A DNA stretch of 64,000 bases, taken from assembly GCF_009184905.1 (NCBI RefSeq), contig NZ_WESC01000003.1, positions 186,001-250,000 of the forward strand, written 5' to 3'. The notes beneath the pieces are model-generated. The model searched no databases, was not told the DNA's origin, and worked only from the letters and a program-made list of their open reading frames with translations. Both the position numbers and the translations under genes were made by a program. Below, piece by piece: positions 10,381-19,712 of the stretch. Origin of the DNA: Parvibaculum sedimenti. Its GTDB lineage: Bacteria; Pseudomonadota; Alphaproteobacteria; Parvibaculales; Parvibaculaceae. Every line of letters starts with the position of its first letter. Position 1 is the stretch's first letter.

Positions 10381-10400
10381 ATTCAAATACGAATATGAAT
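10381..10400. promoter_or_regulatory. Candidate LysR operator between epimerase and LysR genes
   Basis: ATTCAAATACGAATATGAAT reads nearly the same on both strands (16 of 20 positions symmetric, centred on C-G). It is A/T-rich in a GC-rich region and lies 34 bases upstream of the LysR start, where an autoregulatory LysR site is expected. Confidence 0.5.
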
Positions 10401-10434
10401 TGCCTATTATCGGCTGATTGATATACGTTTTTGA

Positions 10435-11331
10435 ATGACAAACACGCAGCCAGGCTGGGAGCTTTACCGCTCCTTTCTCGCCGTGGTCCGGGAGGGAAGC
10501 CTTTCTGGCGCCGCCCGGGCGCTCGACATCACCCAGCCGACCGTCGGTCGCCATATCGACGCGCTGGAACAGGCGCTGGGTATCGCCCTCTTCACGCGTT
10601 CGCAGACGGGCCTTAACGCCACCGAAGGAGCACTGGCCCTCGTGCCCCATGCGGAGGCCATGGCCGCCGCCGCCGAGGCCCTGCAACGAGCAGCCTCCGG
10701 CGAGGCCGAGGAAGACCGGGGTACGGTCCGCATCACCGCGAGCGAGATCATTGGCACCGAAGTTCTGCCCCCGATCCTCGCCGCCTTCCATGAGCAGCAT
10801 CCGCGCATCGCGGTCGAGTTGCTGTTGTCGAACCGCACCGAAGACCTGCTGCGCCGCGATGCCGACATCGCCATCCGCATGGTCAGGCCCACGCAAGCCG
10901 CCCTCGTGGCAAAGAAGATCGGCACCATTCATCTCGGGCTGCACGCCCATCCGAGCTACGTCGAGAAGCACGGGGCACCCAGGAGCGTCGAGGAGATCAC
11001 AGCCCATCCGATCATCGGCTTCGACCGTGAGCCCTCCGTCCGCCGCCTCGAGGGTCTCGGCATACCGATTTCCCGAGACCTCTTCGCCTTTCGCTGCGAC
11101 AGCGACGTCGCACAATATGCGGCCCAGCGAGCGGGCTTCGGTCTTGGCTTCTGCCAGATCGCACTGGCCAAACGCGATGGGCTCGTCCCCATCCTTCCCG
11201 GCCTCATCGGCTTCCAGCTGGAGGTCTGGGTCGCCATGCATGAGGACCTCAGAACCAGCCGCCGTATGCGGCTGATGTTCGACCATCTGGCGGAGCACGT
11301 CGCCGCCTATATCGCCTCGGAAAATCGCTGA
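10435..11331 (+). CDS. LysR-family transcriptional regulator
   Basis: A 298-residue LTTR with an N-terminal HTH (residues about 8-66, with I-T-Q-P-T-V-G-R-H as recognition helix) and a substrate-binding-like effector domain. It belongs to the same GcvA-like subgroup as the LysR at 7134-8048 (shared W-x-x-Y-R-x-F-L-A-V start). It is divergent from the epimerase/microprotein operon, which it probably controls through the palindrome at 10381-10400. The effector is unknown. Confidence 0.88.
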   Translation: MTNTQPGWELYRSFLAVVREGSLSGAARALDITQPTVGRHIDALEQALGIALFTRSQTGLNATEGALALVPHAEAMAAAAEALQRAASGEAEEDRGTVRITASEIIGTEVLPPILAAFHEQHPRIAVELLLSNRTEDLLRRDADIAIRMVRPTQAALVAKKIGTIHLGLHAHPSYVEKHGAPRSVEEITAHPIIGFDREPSVRRLEGLGIPISRDLFAFRCDSDVAQYAAQRAGFGLGFCQIALAKRDGLVPILPGLIGFQLEVWVAMHEDLRTSRRMRLMFDHLAEHVAAYIASENR

Positions 11332-11415
11332 TGCCTTGCGCGGAAGGGGAGTCGCGCATCCCCCTGTGCCCTGCTATATGACCGGCCAAACGCCTATTTC
11401 CGCGAGGTCAAGCCG

Positions 11416-12618
11416 ATGTCAGAAGCCGTGAAGACCAATCCGCCGCTTCCGCCCTTCAACTGGGAGGATCCGCTCCTCCTCGACGAACAGCTCACCGAAG
11501 AAGAGCGCCTTGTGCGCGACAGCGCCCGCGCCTATGCGCAGGAAAAGCTCTTTACCCGCGTGAAAGAGGCCAACCGCCACGAGATCTTCCATCGCGAGAT
11601 CATGAACGAGATGGGCGCCCAAGGGTTGCTCGGCCCGACGCTGCCGGAGAAATATGGTTGCGCCGGCCTCTCCTATGTCTGCTATGGCCTCGCCGCCCGC
11701 GAAGTTGAGCGCGTCGACAGCGGCTACCGCTCGGCGATGAGCGTTCAGTCCTCGCTCGTGATGCACCCGATCTATGCCTATGGCTCGGAGGCCCAGCGCG
11801 AGAAATATCTGCCCAAGCTCGCCACCGGCGAATGGGTCGGCTGCTTCGGCCTGACCGAGCCCGACCATGGCTCCGATCCGGGGTCGATGAAGACCCGCGC
11901 GAAGAAGGTCGATGGCGGCTACATCCTCAACGGCGCGAAGATGTGGATCACCAATGCACCCATCGCCGATCTCGCCGTCGTCTGGGCGAAGACGGAGGAT
12001 GACGTCATCCGCGGCTTCGTCGTCGAACGCGCCTTCAAGGGCTTCTCGACGCCGAAGATCGAGGGCAAGTTCTCGCTCCGCGCCTCCATCACCGGCGAAA
12101 TCTCTCTGCAGGACGTTTTTGTGCCCGACGAAAATCTGCTGCCCAACGTCCGCGGCCTTGCCGGCCCCTTCGGCTGCCTCAATCGCGCCCGCTATGGCAT
12201 CGCCTGGGGCGCCATGGGCGCGGCGGAATTCTGCTGGCATGCGGCGCGGCAATATACGCTTGACCGCAAGCAGTTTGGACGCCCGCTCGCCGCGAACCAG
12301 CTCATCCAGAAAAAGCTCGCCGACATGCAAACGGAGATCACGCTCGGCCTTCAGGGCTGCCTGCAGCTCGGCCGCCTCTTCGACGAAGGCAAGGCCGCGC
12401 CCGCCGCGATCTCGCTGATGAAGCGCAACAATTGCGGCAAGGCCCTTGATATTGCCCGCGTCGCGCGCGACATGCATGGCGGCAATGGCGTCTCGGACGA
12501 ATATCACGTCATCCGCCACGCGATGAATCTCGAAGCAGTGAATACCTATGAAGGCACGCATGACGTTCATGCGTTGATCCTCGGCCGCGAGATCACGGGG
12601 ATACAGGCTTTCAGCTGA
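11416..12618 (+). CDS. gcdH: Glutaryl-CoA dehydrogenase
   Basis: A 400-residue acyl-CoA dehydrogenase of the glutaryl-CoA subgroup, which oxidises and decarboxylates glutaryl-CoA to crotonyl-CoA in lysine, tryptophan and benzoyl-CoA breakdown, passing electrons to ETF. Supporting elements are the N-terminal F-N-W-E-D-P-L segment, the [14 protein letters not shown]/substrate loop, and the C-terminal [10 protein letters not shown] region containing the catalytic glutamate. Length is as expected. It stands about 85 bases after a LysR gene and is followed by a hairpin and an MFS gene. Confidence 0.93.
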   Translation: MSEAVKTNPPLPPFNWEDPLLLDEQLTEEERLVRDSARAYAQEKLFTRVKEANRHEIFHREIMNEMGAQGLLGPTLPEKYGCAGLSYVCYGLAAREVERVDSGYRSAMSVQSSLVMHPIYAYGSEAQREKYLPKLATGEWVGCFGLTEPDHGSDPGSMKTRAKKVDGGYILNGAKMWITNAPIADLAVVWAKTEDDVIRGFVVERAFKGFSTPKIEGKFSLRASITGEISLQDVFVPDENLLPNVRGLAGPFGCLNRARYGIAWGAMGAAEFCWHAARQYTLDRKQFGRPLAANQLIQKKLADMQTEITLGLQGCLQLGRLFDEGKAAPAAISLMKRNNCGKALDIARVARDMHGGNGVSDEYHVIRHAMNLEAVNTYEGTHDVHALILGREITGIQAFS

Positions 12619-12626
12619 CAGGCGAT

Positions 12627-12654
12627 GCGGACCGGATCCAATGGGCCGGTCCGC
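12627..12654 (+). terminator. Hairpin after gcdH
   Basis: GCGGACCGG / CCGGTCCGC forms a 9-base-pair stem with a 10-base loop eight bases after the gcdH stop. Only a short TT follows, so it is a weak terminator or attenuator before the MFS gene that starts at 12678. Confidence 0.4.
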
Positions 12655-12677
12655 TTGCCGATACATGGGAGACGATC

Positions 12678-13904
12678 GTGAGTGACAACGTTGCGAATGC
12701 TCCCGCCTCTTCGGCCAAGGACACGGCCTTCGTCGTGCTCGCCGCAATCAGCCTCTGTCATCTCATCAACGACATGCTGCAATCGCTGTTGCCGGCGATC
12801 TATCCGATGCTGAAAGAGAATTACGGTCTCGACTTCGGACAGGTGGGGCTCATCACCCTCACCTATCAGATGACCGCCTCGCTGTTGCAGCCTGTCGTCG
12901 GCCTCTACACCGACAAGCGCTCAAGCCCCTGGTCGCTCGCCATCGGCATGGGCTTCACGCTCGCAGGTCTGCTTCTTCTCTCGGTCGCAAGCTCCTTCCT
13001 CCTGCTGCTTGCCGCCGCCGCGCTTGTCGGCACGGGTTCGTCGATCTTCCATCCCGAATCCTCGCGCGTCGCGCGCATGGCGTCCGGCGGGCGGCATGGG
13101 CTGGCGCAATCGCTTTTCCAGGTGGGCGGCAATGCGGGTTCGGCAATCGGTCCGCTGCTCGCTGCCTTCATCGTCATCCAGAAGGGTCAGGCGAGTGTCG
13201 CCTGGTTTTCCATCGCCGCCATGCTCGGCATTGTGCTGCTCTGGAATGTCGGTGGCTGGTACAAGCGCCACGCAGCGCCCATCGTAAAGAGACCCGCGCA
13301 AGGAACGACGAACATTCACGCCTTGCCGACGCGGCGCATCCGCATGGCCATCGGCATCCTCTTGCTGCTGATCTTTTCGAAATATTTCTATCTTGCGAGC
13401 TTCACCAGCTACTACACCTTCTATCTGATCGAGAAGTTCCACGTGTCGGTGGAGCACGCGCAGGTGCTGCTCTTCGTCTTCCTCGGCGCGGTTGCAGCCG
13501 GCACGATCATCGGCGGCCCGCTCGGCGACCGCTTCGGGCGCAAATATGTGATCTGGGGGTCGATCCTCGGCGTACTGCCATTCACACTGATCCTGCCCCA
13601 CGCCAATCTCTTCTGGACGGCGTTCCTCAGCGTGCCTATCGGCGTCGTTCTCGCTTCGGCATTTCCCGCGATCATTGTCTATGCGCAGGAGCTGATGCCG
13701 GGCCGGGTCGGTACGGTGGCAGGCCTCTTCTTCGGCTTCGCCTTCGGCATGGGCGGAATCGGTGCTGCCGTGCTCGGCGAGCTCGCCGACATGACGAGCA
13801 TCGACTTCGTCTATGCGGTCTGCGCCTTCCTTCCGGCACTGGGACTCATCGCTGGCTTCCTGCCAAATCCCGATGCTGCGCGGCACGCTGCCGCGAAGGC
13901 CTGA
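12678..13904 (+). CDS. MFS transporter, fosmidomycin-resistance (Fsr)-like
   Basis: A 408-residue major-facilitator protein with 12 predicted membrane helices. The N-terminal L-C-H-L-I-N-D-M-L-Q-S-L-L-P segment and the central G-S-S-I-F-H-P-E-S-S-R region are characteristic of the Fsr subgroup, whose E. coli member exports fosmidomycin. The start is GTG at 12678 with GGGAGACG upstream. The natural substrate here is not evident. It is a monocistron or read-through partner of gcdH. Confidence 0.87.
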   Translation: MSDNVANAPASSAKDTAFVVLAAISLCHLINDMLQSLLPAIYPMLKENYGLDFGQVGLITLTYQMTASLLQPVVGLYTDKRSSPWSLAIGMGFTLAGLLLLSVASSFLLLLAAAALVGTGSSIFHPESSRVARMASGGRHGLAQSLFQVGGNAGSAIGPLLAAFIVIQKGQASVAWFSIAAMLGIVLLWNVGGWYKRHAAPIVKRPAQGTTNIHALPTRRIRMAIGILLLLIFSKYFYLASFTSYYTFYLIEKFHVSVEHAQVLLFVFLGAVAAGTIIGGPLGDRFGRKYVIWGSILGVLPFTLILPHANLFWTAFLSVPIGVVLASAFPAIIVYAQELMPGRVGTVAGLFFGFAFGMGGIGAAVLGELADMTSIDFVYAVCAFLPALGLIAGFLPNPDAARHAAAKA

Positions 13905-13916
13905 CCGCGCGGCCCG

Positions 13917-14942
13917 TCAGCGGGTAATTCGCCAGATGATCCCGTCGTTGCCATATTCGGCATCAAGCCGAAGGTGGCGATTGTGAACGGCAAGCGCTCC
14001 CTCCCAAAGCGTGTTCCACGCCCGGAAGGCGGCTTTGCCCGGCTCAAGCCCCGCCATCAATTTCCAGCCGCGCTGGCGCAGCACAACGGCGCCAGCTTCT
14101 TTCGCGATTTCAACATGCTCGCCTTGGGCCGCCGCGATCCGCCCGAGATAATCCGCGAACTGCATCGCCGATCCCGGCTCGATGCCGAGAAGCGCCGCCG
14201 TCTCGTCATAGAACTGCAAGCCGATGAGCCGCGCCGCGCGACCAAGTTCCATGCGCGTCACATCCGGGCCGAAGAGATCGAGCATGGTCGGGACCAGCGA
14301 TCGTACATATTCCATCGCATAGGCCCGCTCTACCCTCTTCAAGCGCTCATCGGGCCAACTTGCGCTGTCGAGCTTCGGCACCTTGGTCGCATCGAAATCG
14401 GGCGCATGTTCATCGGGCGCAAAGCGGACGCGCTCCGATTCCGAAATCTCGCGGCCATAGTCGAAGTAATAGCCCTCGAGTCCCGGCGCGCCTTCGACCG
14501 TTTGGCCCGTGCAGACAAAGCCCAGACATGGATTGCCGAGCGAAACGCCGTTGTGCCCGTGCCAGCCATGCAGCATGGCCTCGTTGACCTTGGCCGGGAC
14601 GCCGCAAATGGCGGTGCCCTGCCAGATCCACCGCGGCGGCGGATAGCGCACCCAGGCCTTGCGATCATTCTCCGGCATGAATTCGGTTTTCACGCCGCCC
14701 AGCGCGTTGGAAAAATAATGGTACTGGGCGCAAGCGACAGCGTCCGGAAGATGGTCGAGCCCGAGCTTCTTCAATCCGGGCAAAAACTTTTCAAGATGTT
14801 GACGGCGAAAATGTCCGAACACGAATTGCGCCGCTGCGTCCTCGCCCTTGCGCGATACCAACGTCAGCACAAGGCCGGTCATCAATGCGTTGTAGAGTCT
14901 GGCGACGGCCTTGTAGCCCGCAAGCGACGGCTCGATTTCCAT
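13917..14942 (-). CDS. Conserved hypothetical protein of about 341 residues
   Basis: A soluble protein without signal peptide or membrane helices. The ATG at 14942 is chosen because AAGGGGA lies upstream and the preceding in-frame residues are Arg-rich and unlikely. Recognisable landmarks are an H-G-W-H-G-H-N-G-V-S segment, a C-L-G-F-V-C pair and a D-Y-G-R-E-I element, which might form a metal or active site. I cannot assign a family with confidence. It ends 12 bases from the convergent MFS gene. Confidence 0.6.
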   Translation of the reverse strand: MEIEPSLAGYKAVARLYNALMTGLVLTLVSRKGEDAAAQFVFGHFRRQHLEKFLPGLKKLGLDHLPDAVACAQYHYFSNALGGVKTEFMPENDRKAWVRYPPPRWIWQGTAICGVPAKVNEAMLHGWHGHNGVSLGNPCLGFVCTGQTVEGAPGLEGYYFDYGREISESERVRFAPDEHAPDFDATKVPKLDSASWPDERLKRVERAYAMEYVRSLVPTMLDLFGPDVTRMELGRAARLIGLQFYDETAALLGIEPGSAMQFADYLGRIAAAQGEHVEIAKEAGAVVLRQRGWKLMAGLEPGKAAFRAWNTLWEGALAVHNRHLRLDAEYGNDGIIWRITR

Positions 14943-15112
14943 TTCCGGTCTTCCCCTTGATGCCCGCACGGTCAAAACCGTCCGACGCAAAACTCCCCTT
15001 CGGCGCCCCCGGGTGCCGTCAAGTCAGCTTACGATGCTCGGCATTTTCAGGCACAGCCTATCGAAGACAAGAATCCACCTGTCAGCCGTGGTAACAGCGT
15101 TTGAAACGGCAA

Positions 15113-15667
15113 TCAGGCGTCGCGGCCCTGCTGCCAATGGCGCACACGGCCGCAATCGACATGTACGAAGTCGGATGCCGGATAATAGCCGACGCCGCCG
15201 CCCTTGAGCACCAGCGCCGCCTTATGCACCGCCGCGAGATCGCGACCCGGCACACGAATGTCGATCGCCTCTCCCTGCATGTGGAGACTGTGCTTGGCGA
15301 CGCCGCCGCTCACCTTGTGCATCTTCGCGTTGCTTTCGGGCGACCGATAGCCGGAGATCACTTCGAAATGGGAGTTCGTATCGAGCTTGCCTCGCAGCAC
15401 GACCAGAAGATCGAGCAGCCGCGTGTCGATGTCGTGCTCGGCGCCGTTGCGATGGTCGCGCAGGACCTTCTTGATCCCTGTGAGCGCCTCAGGCACGTAG
15501 GCGCCGTCCGCCCAATAGGTCGCGCCAAAAACTTCGCCCGTATGCGTATTATGGAATTTCAGGGCCCGACGTGAGGGGCCCGCGGCAAGTGCCGGTTTCG
15601 TGAGCGCCAGGGTCGCTGCACCAGCGCCCAGACCGAAAAAACCTCTGCGTGTGAAATCCAACGCCAC
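15113..15667 (-). CDS. YcbK/MepK-like murein endopeptidase (DUF882, peptidase M15 family)
   Basis: A 184-residue exported protein with a twin-arginine signal (T-R-R-G-F-F-G, residues 6-12, then an A-rich hydrophobic stretch ending A-L-A-A). The mature domain has the zinc-peptidase pattern of M15/VanX-like enzymes: S-L-H129-M-Q-G-E-A-I-D136 and F-V-H169-V-D171. The family cleaves meso-DAP cross-links in peptidoglycan. It lies next to an L,D-transpeptidase gene on the same strand, an arrangement that makes sense because L,D-transpeptidases form the bonds this enzyme would cut. Confidence 0.87.
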   Translation of the reverse strand: MALDFTRRGFFGLGAGAATLALTKPALAAGPSRRALKFHNTHTGEVFGATYWADGAYVPEALTGIKKVLRDHRNGAEHDIDTRLLDLLVVLRGKLDTNSHFEVISGYRSPESNAKMHKVSGGVAKHSLHMQGEAIDIRVPGRDLAAVHKAALVLKGGGVGYYPASDFVHVDCGRVRHWQQGRDA

Positions 15668-15776
15668 GCTACCTCTCGAAGTTTGTGGACCCCCGCCAAT
15701 CCCGTATAGAAAATACGGTCTCCGGCGTCAAATGACATTGCAGCCATGCGATCATGAGACGCAACTGCAATCACCC

Positions 15777-17393
15777 TCAGGCCATGCAGGCCCCCACCTT
15801 GGCTCCGCTCACAGGTGCCATGCTGACCGGGCCCATTCCGGGCGCTGGCGCTGCTTCTCCGCCATGCGGCAGCGCCGCCGCGAGCCGCGCGTCGCGGCCG
15901 TAAATATCCTCGCGGAATTCCGCGGCTCCATCCTCGTCGGCAAAGGCCGTCCAGTAGGCGATCACCACGGGAATGTCGGTCGCCATCTGCACACGCTGAG
16001 TCGCGCCCTCTTCAATCGCCGCTTCGATGCGCTCGCGTGGCCAGTTCACATTGGCCTTGAGGAGCTTCTCGGCGAGGTCGAGCGGCTTTTCGAGACGGAC
16101 GCAGCCATGGCTGCGGGCACGCGCATCGCGATCGGCTTTATTGAAGAGACTCCGCGCCGGCGTGTCGTGCAGATAGACGTCGAAGGCGCTGTGCAATTCG
16201 AACTTGATCCGGCCCAGCGAATTCTTCGGCCCTGGTGCCTGCACGATCTGGCCGTTCTTCCACTCCATGTTGTGCGCTTCGAGATAATCCGGATTGCGTC
16301 GCAGCGCCGGCATGATCTCCTTGCGCACGATCGACACCGGCACGACCCATGGCGGATTGACCACCACCGCGCGAATATCGCTACGCACCAGCGGCGTCGG
16401 CGTCTTCCTGGCGCCAACAACAGTGCGCATGCGCAACACGGGCTTCTGGTCCACGATGAGTGCCGCTGTGGCCGATGCTGTGTTGACCTCGATACGCGTC
16501 GGGGGGATGCCGCGCGACAGTTGCCGCCACCGCTCGAGATTGAGCGCGATCTGCTCGGCGCGCGCGGCGGCGCTTACATTGAGCGCGGCGGCGGTCTTCT
16601 TGCCCAACGCGCCGTCATCGTCGAGACCATGACGTTCCTGAAATTGCTTCAGCGCCGCGAGCACATCGCCTGTCAAAACATCGCTACCTTCGGCATTCGC
16701 GAGATAGCCTTCCGCTGCGAGACGCTGCCTCAGCGTCGCGACGAGCGGGCTCGACTTGCCGGGCTTCACAGAGGTTTCGGGGGGGTCGATCATGTGCCAA
16801 CCGCCCTGTGCGGCGAGCGCGCGGTAATGCGCGAGCAGGCCGATAAGAGCCGCATATTGAGGCTGCTGCGGCGGGAGACCTGCGAGCCAGGTCGAAACAT
16901 CGCCGTCGGTGAGCGCCGTCTTCAATCCGGGCAGCACGTCGCCGGGATAGATGTCGAAATCGATATCGGAATCGACAGTCGTGGGATCGACCTGTCCCCG
17001 CGTCATGATCCGCGCATAGCGAAGTGCGTCGTCGGAAAGAAGCAGATCTCGCAGAGCCGCGTCCGTAGGTGAACCATGGAGCCGCGCAATATCGCCGAGA
17101 TGGAAGATCCCGGGATCGAGCCCCTGCTCGCCCGCCTTGCTCAACGTGGCTATGAGCGCAGCCGCGTTCTGGCTAGACCACAGACAAGGCCCCTGCGCGC
17201 CGGAATATAACCGCTGCAGATCATCGGTGCGAATTTCGGTGCGCAGGCCTGCGCTCAACGAGGCGATGCTTCCAAGCGAAGCGGCGCATTCCCCCGCCTG
17301 AGCACCGCCGCCCGGAAGGAAAAACCCGGCCACTGTCAGAAAAACCAGACCGGATAGCCGGGAGATAGACGAATAACGCTGCACTGGCGACAC
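15777..17393 (-). CDS. Murein L,D-transpeptidase, YcbB type
   Basis: A 538-residue exported enzyme: signal peptide (residues about 1-33), a scaffold region, a peptidoglycan-binding domain (about 215-272) and a YkuD catalytic domain (about 298-450). H409 and the S428-H-G-C431-V-R433 motif give the catalytic cysteine centre. It would make 3-3 meso-DAP cross-links in the periplasm. Length and domain order match E. coli LdtD/YcbB. It is immediately upstream of the endopeptidase gene on the same strand, separated by about 110 bases. Confidence 0.92.
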   Translation of the reverse strand: MSPVQRYSSISRLSGLVFLTVAGFFLPGGGAQAGECAASLGSIASLSAGLRTEIRTDDLQRLYSGAQGPCLWSSQNAAALIATLSKAGEQGLDPGIFHLGDIARLHGSPTDAALRDLLLSDDALRYARIMTRGQVDPTTVDSDIDFDIYPGDVLPGLKTALTDGDVSTWLAGLPPQQPQYAALIGLLAHYRALAAQGGWHMIDPPETSVKPGKSSPLVATLRQRLAAEGYLANAEGSDVLTGDVLAALKQFQERHGLDDDGALGKKTAAALNVSAAARAEQIALNLERWRQLSRGIPPTRIEVNTASATAALIVDQKPVLRMRTVVGARKTPTPLVRSDIRAVVVNPPWVVPVSIVRKEIMPALRRNPDYLEAHNMEWKNGQIVQAPGPKNSLGRIKFELHSAFDVYLHDTPARSLFNKADRDARARSHGCVRLEKPLDLAEKLLKANVNWPRERIEAAIEEGATQRVQMATDIPVVIAYWTAFADEDGAAEFREDIYGRDARLAAALPHGGEAAPAPGMGPVSMAPVSGAKVGACMA

Positions 17394-17485
17394 CCTGCTT
17401 CAACCTATCGATACGCATTCACAATCGACCGAAGACTAGACCAACCAGCACCAGATTACATTGAAGGAGATCAACAGGGCAAAAA

Positions 17486-18145
17486 TCAGGCGGGACGTTT
17501 CAGCACAGCGAGCCAGCTATAGCCGCGATGAAGTGACTGAAAATCGAGCGTTGCATCATGTGCGGCGGCGATTTCACCCAGCGCCTCGCGCAGATCTGCA
17601 CGCGGGCTGACATGGAACCAGCCGAGCCAGGCGAAAAGCAACGCCCGGAAGAAGCGGGGCAGCCCCTCCTGCTGGCCGAAATCGACGATGTGAAGACTGC
17701 CGCCCGGCGCGACATTCCGCATCGCCTGCTCGACGGCCCTACGCCATTCCGGGATCATCGACACCGTGTAGGACATGAAGACACGCTCGAATTTCCGGAT
17801 GCCGAACGCGCGCTCCGGATCGAAATCAGTCGCATCGCCCTGCGCAAAGCTCACCCGCTGTTCGAGCCGCGCCTTGCACGCCGCGGCGCGCGCGGTCGCG
17901 AGCATCTCCGACGAGATGTCCATGCCGTAGAACTCGGCCTGCGGAAAGCGCCGCAGCGCGGAGATGAGGTTGCGGCCCGTGCCGCAGCCAACTTCGAGAA
18001 CGCGCATGCCCGGCCGCGCGCCGAGACCGGCAATGAGCCGGTCGCGGCCGAGGAGGTAATAGCGCCGGGTGAGGTCGTAGATATGCCGCTGGTTCCGGTA
18101 GACCCGGTCCATCAAATGCGAATGTCCGGTGTCGGCGATCGACAT
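17486..18145 (-). CDS. btaB: BtaB: S-adenosylmethionine:diacylglycerylhomoserine N-methyltransferase
   Basis: A 219-residue class I SAM methyltransferase with the motif V-L-E-V-G-C-G-T-G at residues 49-57. Its N-terminal H-I-Y-D-L-T-R-R-Y-Y-L-L-G-R segment is characteristic of BtaB. It trimethylates diacylglyceryl-homoserine to the betaine lipid DGTS, a phosphorus-free membrane lipid made in phosphate-limited Rhizobium and Rhodobacter. It begins 9 bases after btaA, so they form one operon. Assignment rests on both the sequence and the pairing. Confidence 0.9.
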   Translation of the reverse strand: MSIADTGHSHLMDRVYRNQRHIYDLTRRYYLLGRDRLIAGLGARPGMRVLEVGCGTGRNLISALRRFPQAEFYGMDISSEMLATARAAACKARLEQRVSFAQGDATDFDPERAFGIRKFERVFMSYTVSMIPEWRRAVEQAMRNVAPGGSLHIVDFGQQEGLPRFFRALLFAWLGWFHVSPRADLREALGEIAAAHDATLDFQSLHRGYSWLAVLKRPA

Positions 18146-18154
18146 GTGCGTCCC

Positions 18155-19420
18155 TCAGCCTTTGAACGTATAGAGATGGAAGCCGCCATAGATCGAAGAG
18201 CGGTCACGCTGAGTCCAATCGTGCGAACGCTCGGCCTCGTAATGCCAACGGTCGAGGATTTCGGGCACAACACGACCGGGCAGCAAGGTCGGCTCGGCAG
18301 CCGTGCGGAAGATAACGCGCGCGCCGGGGCGCGCCGTGCGCGTCATTTCACGCCAGATGTCGTTCAGCTGTTCGTCGGTCATCCAATCCTGCGCATCGAG
18401 CAGGACATAGCGGTCGGCACTTGCATCGGGCTCGCTGCGCAGGAATTCGGTGAAGTTGCGGTTCATCACCTCGACGCGCCCGGCGCCAGCCTGCAATGCG
18501 GCGAAATTTTCGCGCTGAAGATAGGGCGGCAGAGAGGGATTGTCGCCCGGTGCATAGTGGCGGGCAAAGGCCTGCCATGCGAAATAATTGTCGGCGATGG
18601 GAAAGCCGCAGGCGAGCCGTTCGAGGCGCTCGCGCAGCACCTCATGCATCGGCCGCCCACCGGCAAGCTTCTCATATTGCGACGGCGGAATGCCGAGGCC
18701 GTAGAGCGAAGCCGGATTGTCGGTGACGCGACGCACGAATTTCCTGTCGAAGAGAGGCGCGAGCTTCGTATCGAAAAAGACCCGCTGACCGGCGAGCGAA
18801 CCGGCGTCGAGCAACGGACGAAAATCGACGCCATAAAGCTTCGCAGCGAGATGCGCCCAGCCGATGAAATAGCCGAGAAGGCCATAGCGATAGAAATTGC
18901 GCGTGAAGAGCGTGATGCGCTTGCGGCCAGAAATCGACCGACGCTCCCAATAGTGGAACGTATCATCGTCGAGCCGGTCGCGCAGAAAACGCTGATAGGC
19001 TTCGAGATTGGCCTGGCTGTCCGCCTCGCCGAAGAAGCGGAAGAAGTGTTCATAGCTCGGCATATGCGCGGCGGCGGCAAGCTTCAGGCGTCCGAGCGCC
19101 ACATGCGCCGGATTGAGGTCCACCGCCGTGATGCGGGCGGGACCCGCGGCGAGATAGGACATGACGTTGCAGCCGCCCGATGCGATCGCCACCACGTGAT
19201 GCTCGGGGCGAAGTTCCATCGCTTCGAGGTCGATCACCGGGTCTTCCCAGATCTGCGGATAGACAAGGCCGGTGAAGAGCAGCGTGAAAAGCCGCTCCAG
19301 AACACCCTCTTTCGAGGCCGCACTGTGCCGGTGCACGGCGCGGTTCAAACGTTCCTTGGGGCGCAGGAGGGCGCCTTCTTCCACCAGAGGTTCGGCAATG
19401 GCAGCGGCCTGGTCGGTCAC
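18155..19420 (-). CDS. btaA: BtaA: S-adenosylmethionine:diacylglycerol 3-amino-3-carboxypropyltransferase
   Basis: A 421-residue DUF3419 protein, the first enzyme of betaine-lipid (DGTS) synthesis, transferring the aminocarboxypropyl group of SAM to diacylglycerol. The SAM site is visible as V-V-A-I-A-S-G-G-C-N followed by I-T-A-V-D-L-N-P. The L-V-Y-P-Q-I-W-E-D-P segment near residue 50 is another family hallmark. It is cotranscribed with btaB directly downstream. In other alphaproteobacteria the pair is induced through PhoB; I found no convincing Pho box here. Confidence 0.92.
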   Translation of the reverse strand: MTDQAAAIAEPLVEEGALLRPKERLNRAVHRHSAASKEGVLERLFTLLFTGLVYPQIWEDPVIDLEAMELRPEHHVVAIASGGCNVMSYLAAGPARITAVDLNPAHVALGRLKLAAAAHMPSYEHFFRFFGEADSQANLEAYQRFLRDRLDDDTFHYWERRSISGRKRITLFTRNFYRYGLLGYFIGWAHLAAKLYGVDFRPLLDAGSLAGQRVFFDTKLAPLFDRKFVRRVTDNPASLYGLGIPPSQYEKLAGGRPMHEVLRERLERLACGFPIADNYFAWQAFARHYAPGDNPSLPPYLQRENFAALQAGAGRVEVMNRNFTEFLRSEPDASADRYVLLDAQDWMTDEQLNDIWREMTRTARPGARVIFRTAAEPTLLPGRVVPEILDRWHYEAERSHDWTQRDRSSIYGGFHLYTFKG

Positions 19421-19712
19421 GTCGTCCCTCGCTTTCGCGCTATAGGCCGGCGAATCGAATGCCCGAAAATCTCGTGCCGGCTTTTCAGCAGCTACAGGGC
19501 TTGCGTGAAGTGCTTATGAACTTCTTGTGTCGAATGTGACAATGCGAGCACAGATTGATGGAAACACTGCTGGAATGATGACAACGGCCACGGGAACAGC
19601 AGAGCGCTTCATCAAATTCATGAACAGAGCCGCCACCCTTTCACGAAACACGGGAGCCATGATCTAATGGCTATTCACAGCGAGGTGGAACAATGATCGG
19701 GCGTGCAGGCTG
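19421..19712. other. Non-coding divergent region between btaA and the GmhB-like gene
   Basis: About 290 bases without a credible gene. It must hold the btaA promoter (minus) and the promoter for the HAD phosphatase (plus). No palindrome, Pho box pair or riboswitch-like structure stood out. Confidence 0.5.

Noticed and set aside
19500-19560. Possible Pho box upstream of btaA
   Set aside because: One half (TTGTCAC on the minus strand) is similar to CTGTCAT, but the second half at the proper spacing does not match.
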